From: Clostridia bacterium
Lineage (GTDB): Bacteria; UBA6262; WVXT01
Length of the DNA: 5,101 bases
Assembly (NCBI GenBank): GCA_030671905.1
Contig: DAOVHK010000106.1
Coordinates: 1 to 5,101 of the forward strand
Direction: 5' to 3'
Shown: positions 1 to 5,101 of the stretch, one piece after another
Numbering within the stretch: position 1 is the first letter of the stretch
How the letters are laid out: each line of letters begins with the position of its first letter
The notes under the pieces: model-generated
Told to the model about the DNA's origin: nothing
Seen by the model: only the letters and a program-made list of their open reading frames with translations
Database searches by the model: none
Translations under genes and position numbers: made by a program

Positions 1-61
1 CTCGTTCAGTAGCAACGATAATCCAGCGACCGAGTATAGGATCTTTTCTCAAATCAGGCAT
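1..61 (-). CDS. galT: Galactose-1-phosphate uridylyltransferase, N-terminal fragment (runs off window)
   Basis: This is the first 20 codons of a gene that continues past the window's low-coordinate edge. The translation begins MPDLRKDPILGRW and continues IIVATER. This matches the conserved start of GalT proteins of the HIT superfamily, which carry an R-x-DP-x-x-GRW-hydrophobic-A-x-x-R signature. The family transfers UMP between UDP-glucose and galactose-1-phosphate in the cytoplasmic Leloir pathway, but the catalytic HxHxQ region lies outside the window. The start is the ATG at 61-59, supported by a strong Shine-Dalgarno sequence 5 nt upstream. The gene lies 77 bp downstream of dnaE in the same direction. 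No separate promoter is convincing, so it may be read through from dnaE. The family call rests on a short but distinctive stretch; a related HIT-family nucleotidyltransferase is the main alternative. Confidence 0.82.
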   Translation of the reverse strand, partial: MPDLRKDPILGRWIIVATER

Positions 62-66
62 ATAAA

Positions 67-74
67 CCTCCTCT
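67..74 (-). promoter_or_regulatory. Strong Shine-Dalgarno site for galT
   Basis: On the minus strand the bases AGAGGAGG (74 down to 67) precede the ATG at 61 by 5 nt (TTTAT). This near-perfect ribosome binding site fixes the start of the otherwise very short galT fragment. Confidence 0.85.
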
Positions 75-132
75 GTCAACATTGTCCCGATTGAAAATCG
101 GGACTTCCGGACTTCGTCCTTCGCAATGACAA
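75..132. repeat. Palindromic intergenic element between dnaE and galT, with a perfect 9-bp hairpin
   Basis: The core is a perfect inverted repeat: GTCCCGATT (84-92), loop GAA, AATCGGGAC (96-104). A second small hairpin, GGAC-TTC-GTCC, lies at 109-119. The outer ends CATTG (80-84) and CAATG (124-128) are also complementary, so the whole unit can fold on itself. Read on the minus strand it begins GTCATTGCGAAGGACGAAG, which resembles the GTCATTGCGAG...GAAG...CAATC style of interspersed palindromic repeats common in bacterial genomes. It fills most of the gap between the dnaE stop (139-141) and the galT ribosome binding site. Neither strand shows a T-run after the stem, so it is not a canonical Rho-independent terminator. 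In an RNA read through dnaE into galT it would form a stable stem that could protect the 3' end or affect galT translation. The inverted repeats are seen directly; membership of a multicopy family is inferred. Confidence 0.7.
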
Positions 133-138
133 CTATAC

Positions 139-3100
139 TTAGCGCAATAGCTGGATGGAGTCTTTCCCCAGAAGCCTTTTCACTTCTTCCAGCAACTCCT
201 CACTAAGTTTGACTTGTGTTTTTGATCTTATGTTCACAATTCTATTACGTGGGGCAGACAGGTTAAAACTCACCCGGCAATTACCCTGGTTTTTTACAAA
301 TAGTTCCTTCAATTTCTTTAAAGTATCCTCTTCCAACCCGGCTGTGGATAGATTCAAAGTCATCTGGCGGATGAGAAGCTCCCTAGCACAATTAAAGGGA
401 ATTACTTCTGAAGCCACAATTCTCGGTTTCTCTTCCCGCCAATTAATCCTTCCTTTGACTATAACCATCTCATCCCTAAGCAAGTATTTTCCTATGCCAT
501 TTTCATAAGCCCCAGGGAAAACAATGACCTCTACCATTCCCGTCAAGTCTTCTAATTTAAAGATAGCCATCAATTGACCCTTCTTTGTTTTCTTTTTGTT
601 GAGAGAACCTATTATTCCCCCTATGCTCACTCGACTTTCAGCCCTTGACTCGTGCAGTTTATCTATTGAATGGCTGACATAATTCTTCATCTCTTCGGCA
701 AACCTGGCCAAGGGATGACCTGTAATATAAAAACCCAATACTTCCTTCTCGTATGCCAGTAATTTATTCTCTTGCCATTCCTTTGAGGGAGGCAATTCTT
801 CAGCTTCTCCAAAAGTAGAATCGACGAGATCCATAAAAGAAGTCTGACCGCTCAGTCGCTCCTTCTGGGCCCGTGATGCTTTCTCTAAAACGAGGTCCAA
901 TCCTTTAAATAACTGAGCTCTTGGCTGACCAAGCGAATCGAAACACCCCGCCTTAATTAAGCTCTCAATTGCTCTTCTATTGACCAGTCTCGAGTCAACC
1001 CGAACACAAAAATCGTATAGTGATGTAAACGCTTCTCCACTTTCCCGGGCACTTACAATAAAGTCTATAGCCCCCTGCCCTACATTCTTAATAGCTAAAA
1101 GACCAAAGCGAATACTCCCGTTTTCTATTCTGAATTCTGAAAAACTCTTCTCTACACTCGGTGACAGCACAGTGATGCCCATCTGACGACACTCAGATAT
1201 ATATTCTACGATTTTATCGGTATTCTCCACTTCGCTACTTAAAAGCACCGTCATATACTCCAGGGGATAGTTTGCTTTGAGCCAGGCGGTCTGGTAAGCG
1301 AGAAGAGCATAGGCGCTTGCGTGGGACTTATTGAAACCGTATCCACCAAATTTTACCATGGCATCGAATATTCTATTTGCTTTTCCTGGGGAAATTTCTT
1401 TCTTTCCTGCCCCCTTTACAAAATTCTCTCGCTGTCTTTCAATTTCTGTAGGTATTTTCTTCCCCATCGCCTGGCGTAAGACATCAGACTGTTCCGGAGC
1501 AAAACCTGCTAATTCCGTAGCGATGCGCATAACATTTTCCTGATAAAGAATCACGCCATATGTATCCTTCAGAATTGGTTCAAGCAAGGAATGTTCATAG
1601 TTTATTTTCGCACGTTTATGTTTTCTGACCACAAACTCATCCACCATTCCGCTCCCAATAGGACCGGGACGATAGAGTGCCACAAGGGCAATTACGTCGG
1701 AAAATTCTGTTGGCTTTAACTTTCTCAAAAGGTCCCTCATCCCTGCACTCTCCAGTTGAAACACTCCGGCAGACTTTGCTTGTGCTAAAAGTTTGTATGT
1801 TTTCCTATCATCAAGTGGAATATCAGAGGGTTCTCTGGGAGCCTCTTTCGCTCTCTTACTTATAAGCTTCAAGGCCTCATCAATTACCGTCAGTGTTCTC
1901 AATCCCAAAAAATCTATTTTCAAAAGACCCAACTTAATCAAAGCAGTATCGTCATACTGAGTAGTTACCACATTCTTGCTACTCTTTGCTAAAGGTACAT
2001 AATTAACCATTTCCCCAGGGGTAATTACAATTCCTGCAGCGTGAACACCCGTATGCCGTTTGATTCCTTCAATTCTCTGAGCCGTGTCTAATAGGTTCCT
2101 GACCACGCCCTCAGTCTCATATCGCCTGTTCAATTCCGGCACCAGCTGTAAAGCACCTTGTATTGTCTCACCAAAAGGGATTAATTTGGCAATTCCATCT
2201 ACCTCAAGCAGAGGAACATTCAATACCCTGCCAGTATCTCTGACCACAGCCCTGGCTAACATAGTTCCAAAAGTTATAATCTGAGCTACATTTTTTTGTC
2301 CGTATTTCTCCTTCACATAATCAATAACTCTATCTCGTCCATTATCGGCAAAATCGATATCGAGATCGGGCATACTCTTTCTTCCAGGATTCAAGAATCT
2401 TTCAAATAGAAGACCATACTTCAACGGGTCAAGTTCAGTAATTCCCAGAAGATAGGCAACGAGACTGCCAGCGCCAGACCCCCTACCCGGACCTACCATT
2501 ATCTTTTGACGTTTCGCATACTCTATGAAATCCCACACAATCAGGAAATAACTGGCAAACCCCATCTGGCTTATGACCGAGAGCTCATAGTCTAATCGCT
2601 TACGTATATCGGGCGTAGCTTTCGTATACCTCTTCTTCAACCCTCCTTCGCAGAGGTTTCTTAAATACTCATCGAAGTTATAATTCTCCGGAACTTTGTA
2701 GTCGGGCAAATGCATTGTTTCAAAATCGAGCTGGAGGTTACATTTTTCAGTAATCTCTGTTGTACTCTTTATTGCCTGTGGAATTTCAGCAAAAATTTGT
2801 TTTATCTCCTGAGGGGATTTAAAGTAGAATTCTTCTGTGGAAAACTTCAGATGTGAGGGGTCATCGAGCGTTTTGCCGGTACCAATACAGAGAAGTATCT
2901 CCTGCGCATATGCATCAGTCTTATCCACGTAATGGCAATCGTTGGTAGCTACCAATGGAATTCCCATCTCTTTCCCTAATTTAATTAGTTCCTGGCAGAC
3001 TTTCTTTTGTTCACTGATTCCATTATCTATCAGTTCAAGGTAGAGGTTCTCCTTACCAAAAATCTCGCTATAGAAAGAGATGTCCTTTTTAGCCCTATCA

Positions 3101-3585
3101 TGGTCGTCATTTAATATAGCCTGGGAAACCTCGCCCTTAAGACAACCAGTCAGGCATACCAATCCCTTAGAATAGTCTTTAAGTACTTCCTTATCTATCC
3201 GCGGTCTGTAGTAGAAACCTTCAAGATAGCCAATACTTACCAGTTTCATTAAATTCTCATACCCAGTTTTGTCCTTTGCTAAAAGGAGTAGATGATTTGC
3301 TGCCTCCGATATACCGCTTCCCTCCTTAACATATCGGCTTTGAGGAGCAACATAGATTTCGCAACCTATAATCGGCTTTATCCCACTATTCACGCATGCC
3401 TGGTAAAAACCAATTGCGCCAAACATATTCCCATGGTCAGTAATCCCCAGAGCGGGCATCTTGTACTGGGATGCTCGCTGAATAAGGTTCCCCGGAGCCC
3501 CGCGGTTGTCCAGAATACGACAGGCGCCATCAAGAAGGCTGTATTCAGTGTGCAGATGTAGATGGACGAAATCTGAATGTTCCAT
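139..3585 (-). CDS. dnaE: DNA polymerase III subunit alpha, DnaE1 type
   Basis: This is the replicative polymerase subunit that extends DNA in the cytoplasmic replisome, held by the beta clamp and the clamp loader. The 1148-residue length and domain order are typical of DnaE and not PolC. The PHP domain spans about 5-275, with HLHLHTEYSLLDG at the start, TDHG at 49-52 and NDCHY at 215-219. The polymerase core carries GPGRGSGAGS (365-374), PDLDIDF (406-412) with catalytic D409 and D411, and KIDFLGLRTLT (556-566) with D558 as the third carboxylate. It also has YRPGPIGSGM (638-647) and GYGFNKSHASAYALLAYQTAWLK (748-770). A tandem helix-hairpin-helix region lies around 810-890, a probable clamp-binding peptide QTSFMDL at 914-920, and an OB fold around 986-1065. 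There is no inserted DnaQ-type exonuclease domain. The ATG at 3585 is preferred because it puts FVHLHLH six residues from the start, as in other DnaE proteins. The frame is intact, with no key residue missing. Confidence 0.98.
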   Translation of the reverse strand: MEHSDFVHLHLHTEYSLLDGACRILDNRGAPGNLIQRASQYKMPALGITDHGNMFGAIGFYQACVNSGIKPIIGCEIYVAPQSRYVKEGSGISEAANHLLLLAKDKTGYENLMKLVSIGYLEGFYYRPRIDKEVLKDYSKGLVCLTGCLKGEVSQAILNDDHDRAKKDISFYSEIFGKENLYLELIDNGISEQKKVCQELIKLGKEMGIPLVATNDCHYVDKTDAYAQEILLCIGTGKTLDDPSHLKFSTEEFYFKSPQEIKQIFAEIPQAIKSTTEITEKCNLQLDFETMHLPDYKVPENYNFDEYLRNLCEGGLKKRYTKATPDIRKRLDYELSVISQMGFASYFLIVWDFIEYAKRQKIMVGPGRGSGAGSLVAYLLGITELDPLKYGLLFERFLNPGRKSMPDLDIDFADNGRDRVIDYVKEKYGQKNVAQIITFGTMLARAVVRDTGRVLNVPLLEVDGIAKLIPFGETIQGALQLVPELNRRYETEGVVRNLLDTAQRIEGIKRHTGVHAAGIVITPGEMVNYVPLAKSSKNVVTTQYDDTALIKLGLLKIDFLGLRTLTVIDEALKLISKRAKEAPREPSDIPLDDRKTYKLLAQAKSAGVFQLESAGMRDLLRKLKPTEFSDVIALVALYRPGPIGSGMVDEFVVRKHKRAKINYEHSLLEPILKDTYGVILYQENVMRIATELAGFAPEQSDVLRQAMGKKIPTEIERQRENFVKGAGKKEISPGKANRIFDAMVKFGGYGFNKSHASAYALLAYQTAWLKANYPLEYMTVLLSSEVENTDKIVEYISECRQMGITVLSPSVEKSFSEFRIENGSIRFGLLAIKNVGQGAIDFIVSARESGEAFTSLYDFCVRVDSRLVNRRAIESLIKAGCFDSLGQPRAQLFKGLDLVLEKASRAQKERLSGQTSFMDLVDSTFGEAEELPPSKEWQENKLLAYEKEVLGFYITGHPLARFAEEMKNYVSHSIDKLHESRAESRVSIGGIIGSLNKKKTKKGQLMAIFKLEDLTGMVEVIVFPGAYENGIGKYLLRDEMVIVKGRINWREEKPRIVASEVIPFNCARELLIRQMTLNLSTAGLEEDTLKKLKELFVKNQGNCRVSFNLSAPRNRIVNIRSKTQVKLSEELLEEVKRLLGKDSIQLLR

Positions 3586-3593
3586 AAGATTAT

Positions 3594-3599
3594 TCCCTT
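3594..3599 (-). promoter_or_regulatory. Modest ribosome binding site deciding the dnaE start
   Basis: On the minus strand AAGGGA (3599 to 3594) sits 8 nt before the ATG at 3585. It is only a moderate match to a Shine-Dalgarno sequence. No comparable site precedes the TTG at 3654, which would add 23 residues (beginning GTIYAAVFV) that have no place in DnaE proteins. The shorter start is therefore favoured. Confidence 0.55.
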
Positions 3600-3609
3600 G
3601 AACTGGTCG

Positions 3610-3627
3610 GTCGCCCTTTAGGGTGAC
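3610..3627. repeat. Small inverted repeat in the dnaE leader
   Basis: Plus-strand GTCGCCC (3610-3616), loop TTTA, GGGTGAC (3621-3627) can form a 7-bp stem with one G-T wobble. In the dnaE message (minus strand) the wobble becomes an A-C mismatch, leaving two 3-bp blocks around it. It lies 25-42 nt upstream of the dnaE ATG, inside the predicted 5' untranslated region and just upstream of the ribosome binding site. It may be a degenerate interspersed repeat or a weak leader structure. The symmetry is visible; any function is inferred. Confidence 0.45.
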
Positions 3628-3683
3628 GAAGACGGCAGCATAAATAGTACCCAACCAATGGGCACTTTAAGTAACGCGTCATC

Positions 3684-3722
3684 GATTTTGTAGGAAAAAT
3701 CCGAAGGAAGGCTACAAAAATC
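3684..3722. repeat. Inverted repeat overlapping the dnaE promoter and start-site region
   Basis: GATTTTGTAG (3684-3693) and CTACAAAAATC (3712-3722) are complementary over 10 bp with one bulged A, separated by 18 bp. The spacer contains a smaller TCC-GAA-GGA symmetry at 3700-3708. The high-coordinate arm overlaps the last four bases of the predicted -10 box. The predicted transcription start falls at about 3712, so an RNA from that promoter would lack most of this arm. The structure could therefore act as a DNA operator, or as a hairpin only in RNA read through from the gene upstream. No T-run follows it on the minus strand, so it is not a textbook terminator. Confidence 0.5.
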
Positions 3723-3747
3723 TATCAAATCGGAAAGGTAAAGTCAA
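3719..3747 (-). promoter_or_regulatory. Predicted sigma-70-type promoter for dnaE
   Basis: On the minus strand a -35 box TTGACT (3747-3742, 5 of 6 to consensus) is followed by a 17-bp spacer and a -10 box TAGATT (3724-3719, 4 of 6). TGA lies directly before the -10 box, giving an extended -10 element. The start point would be near 3712, producing a leader of about 125 nt before the dnaE ATG at 3585. It is the only good promoter seen in the gap, and its position suits independent expression of dnaE from the envelope genes upstream. It is predicted from sequence alone. Confidence 0.6.
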
Positions 3748-3770
3748 GGGAAAATGTTGAAGGTGGACGT

Positions 3771-4691
3771 CTAAAATTCCGCTGCCGTAGTCACGTAAAG
3801 TTTTAAATAACGATTTAAAAGAAACTCTTCTTCCAGAAGCCTTATCCTAATAACAAATATATATTTTTTGCCAGCGTATTCTTCTCTTTCGGGAAAATTA
3901 AGATACATCTTTACTCTGCTTTTTTTCTTTTTTTTCAGGCCAAATTTCGACTTGTCAAAAGTCAAAAAATCCGGGAGGGGACAATCCTCATATCCATCTC
4001 CAACTTCTATTCCTGCTCTTTTTGCAGAGATACTTCTTATCTCGTAAATGTGAGGATAACGACTAAGATTTTTCACTTCCAATACCTTTCCAATCACTTT
4101 CTTAATATCGCAAACTTCCCCTATTTTTACATTCTCCAGTACCATCTCGTCTGGAAAAACAGCGAAGTCTAATTTCCCTGCAAACTCTTGAGACAAATCC
4201 CTTTCCTTTTCAGAAATTTCAAGGAGAAGCCTGCTCTTCAAACCCAAAGCAATGGGTAGATTCCCTTTGCCCACAGTGTGTGACCAGATGTAAGCTTGAT
4301 ACTTCTTGCCCAGATATTTCTTATCGCTGGGAATAGTGATAATTACATCAGTCACTGCATTTTCTGACGGCTCGACAGAAAAGTAATCCTTTTCCATCTC
4401 TATCCAGGAAGCATCGGGAATTGGCTCATACCCCTTCTTCAATTCACTTTTAGATGGCACCAATACTTCCATTTTCAACTCAATGGAATTTTTGCCTTTA
4501 TTTCTCACCCGCAATTGCCGATTAACTTTCTTCCCAATCGCAGAGTCTTTTCCAATACTTAAGTTCCGGACAGTCACCTCAGTAAAATCAGTCGATATTC
4601 CTCCTGTATTACCATCTTTAGGAAGAGAAAGTAACAGAATCAGAGATAAAATAAGAAAGTAAGCTCGCATCCCTATACCAGTTTTTCCCAT
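3771..4691 (-). CDS. Secreted protein with two tandem Ig-like beta-sandwich domains, function unknown
   Basis: The 306-residue product has an N-terminal signal sequence: a basic start with R9, then a hydrophobic run at about 11-23. There is no lipobox cysteine, so it is probably a free periplasmic or surface protein. The rest looks like two beta-sandwich domains, about 35-160 and 172-304, that resemble each other. Each opens with a V-rich strand and an NLSIG- or NVKIG-type turn, then L-x-V-+-N (59-64 and 204-208). Each has a late motif hydrophobic-P-x(5)-Y-x-GKKY (GKKY at 128-131 and 274-277) and a final beta-strand. The first domain resembles the Ig-like, DUF916-style modules of bacterial surface proteins; this is a fold-level impression, not a family assignment. 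The gene starts 11 bp after the barrel-TPR gene and shares its transcript, suggesting an envelope role. A lysine-rich stretch (253-257) is encoded by an A8-G-A7 tract. The start at 4691 has an excellent ribosome binding site; the internal ATG at codon 8 does not. Confidence 0.85.
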   Translation of the reverse strand: MGKTGIGMRAYFLILSLILLLSLPKDGNTGGISTDFTEVTVRNLSIGKDSAIGKKVNRQLRVRNKGKNSIELKMEVLVPSKSELKKGYEPIPDASWIEMEKDYFSVEPSENAVTDVIITIPSDKKYLGKKYQAYIWSHTVGKGNLPIALGLKSRLLLEISEKERDLSQEFAGKLDFAVFPDEMVLENVKIGEVCDIKKVIGKVLEVKNLSRYPHIYEIRSISAKRAGIEVGDGYEDCPLPDFLTFDKSKFGLKKKKKSRVKMYLNFPEREEYAGKKYIFVIRIRLLEEEFLLNRYLKLYVTTAAEF

Positions 4692-4693
4692 TT

Positions 4694-4700
4694 CCCCTCC
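4694..4700 (-). promoter_or_regulatory. Strong Shine-Dalgarno site for the Ig-like protein gene
   Basis: On the minus strand GGAGGGG (4700 to 4694) lies between the stop of the upstream gene (4705-4703) and the ATG at 4691-4689, two bases before that ATG. Measured from GGAGG, the spacing is 4 nt. It supports the longer start, as well as translation from a shared message with the upstream gene. Confidence 0.8.
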
Positions 4701-4702
4701 AG

Positions 4703-5101
4703 CTACTCTTTAATTTTCATTCTTTCCTTTGCCCGTTCAATAAGTCTTAGCGATTGACTATGATCCGGTTTCAATTGTAGAACCTTTTCAAATTCAGCAA
4801 TAGCTGCCTCATATTCCCCTCTCTTGTAATGGTCGATTCCACGATAATAGTATCTCTTCATTTCCTCTGTTTTTTCTTCTTCACTTAAAGGTTTCGTGGG
4901 AATACCTATTTCTGCCGGTGAAGGCCTTGGCGTTTCTGATACTATTTCCCTAAGTCCACCAAAACGTAATGTCACTGAGAAACGATGAGAACCATAAGCC
5001 CCGCTGAGCCCAAACAGGGGATAGATAAAAGCATAATCTATTTCCAATGAAGATACCTGGCAACTTCCTCCCAGAGAGAAACTCTTAAAGCCATCACTTC
5101 C
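4703..5101 (-). CDS. PorV/PorQ-like outer-membrane beta-barrel protein with C-terminal TPR, C-terminal fragment
   Basis: The frame is open to the window edge, giving the last 132 residues. The TTG at 5047 is only an internal codon: 18 further in-frame residues lie before it, including GFKSFSLGGSCQVSSLEIDY. Visible residues about 5-48 look like the final strands of an outer-membrane barrel. The pattern LEIDYAF...G-x-HRFSVTLRFG is the usual ending of PorV/PorQ-like (UPF0164-type) barrels, with alternating hydrophobic residues and an aromatic-glycine end. A proline-rich linker follows (about 52-75, with PRPSP), then one clear TPR at about 83-116 (YYYRGIDHYKRGEYEAAIAE, then FEKVLQLKPDH), and a basic helix to the end. 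By topology the TPR should lie in the periplasm and could bind a partner, perhaps the secreted protein encoded next. The barrel assignment rests on the last strands only. Confidence 0.75.
   Translation of the reverse strand, partial: GSDGFKSFSLGGSCQVSSLEIDYAFIYPLFGLSGAYGSHRFSVTLRFGGLREIVSETPRPSPAEIGIPTKPLSEEEKTEEMKRYYYRGIDHYKRGEYEAAIAEFEKVLQLKPDHSQSLRLIERAKERMKIKE

Noticed and set aside
51..79. TTGACA (79-74, minus strand) as a -35 box for a galT promoter
   Set aside because: The hexamer at 17-bp spacing is TGATTT, a poor -10 box, and transcription would start inside the galT coding region.
84..104. Rho-independent terminator for dnaE
   Set aside because: The stem is perfect, but no T-run follows it on either strand, so a canonical terminator cannot be claimed.
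155..508. Plus-strand open frame of 117 codons, and similar plus-strand frames at 980-1186, 1331-1543, 1677-1865, 2084-2284 and 3292-3561
   Set aside because: All lie opposite the well-conserved dnaE coding sequence and their translations are low-complexity or serine/leucine-rich with no recognisable domains. They are antisense shadows.
3586..3654. N-terminal extension of DnaE from the TTG at 3654
   Set aside because: It has no good ribosome binding site, uses a rarer start codon, and adds 23 residues not expected before the conserved FVHLHLH start. It also encodes the leader hairpin.
3655..3770. A small gene or structured RNA in the gap between the Ig-like gene and dnaE
   Set aside because: No start codon with a ribosome binding site and no recognisable RNA family was seen; promoter and inverted repeat account for the visible structure.
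4703..5047. A complete 114-residue small TPR protein starting at TTG 5047
   Set aside because: The same frame continues open to the window edge with barrel-like sequence, and no ribosome binding site lies before the TTG. It is the end of a longer gene.
1..5101. A defence island, mobile element or other new multi-gene system
   Set aside because: The window holds only housekeeping replication and sugar-metabolism genes plus two envelope genes, with no nuclease, transposase, integrase, CRISPR or toxin-like sequence.

Overview
The window reads as an ordinary chromosomal segment of a Gram-negative bacterium. All genes lie on the minus strand, so transcription runs from high to low coordinates. 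In that order they are: the 3' end of an outer-membrane beta-barrel gene with a fused C-terminal TPR (4703-5101, cut by the window edge); a secreted protein made of two related Ig-like domains (3771-4691); dnaE, the replicative DNA polymerase III alpha subunit (139-3585); and the first 20 codons of galT (1-61, cut by the other edge).

The barrel-TPR gene and the secreted-protein gene are 11 bp apart, and the second has a strong Shine-Dalgarno sequence directly after the first gene's stop, so they are very probably co-transcribed. A gap of about 185 bp separates them from the dnaE ATG. It holds a good sigma-70-type promoter for dnaE (TTGACT, 17 bp, TAGATT with an extended -10 TG), an inverted repeat overlapping that promoter, and a small hairpin in the dnaE leader. 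Between dnaE and galT (77 bp) lies a compact palindromic element of interspersed-repeat type with a perfect 9-bp hairpin, followed directly by the galT ribosome binding site.

The outer-membrane barrel implies a diderm envelope. A PorV-like barrel with an attached TPR, next to a small secreted Ig-like protein, recalls uncultured candidate phyla such as Omnitrophota, Aerophobota, Elusimicrobiota or WOR groups. That is an impression from protein style only and is not a taxonomic call.

There is no functional theme joining the four genes: envelope proteins, replication and galactose metabolism are simply adjacent. I see no phage, transposase, CRISPR, tRNA, rRNA or defence genes. No convincing new biological system is visible; the points worth a second look are the barrel-TPR fusion, the tandem domain duplication in the secreted protein, the complete PHP metal site of DnaE and the intergenic repeats.
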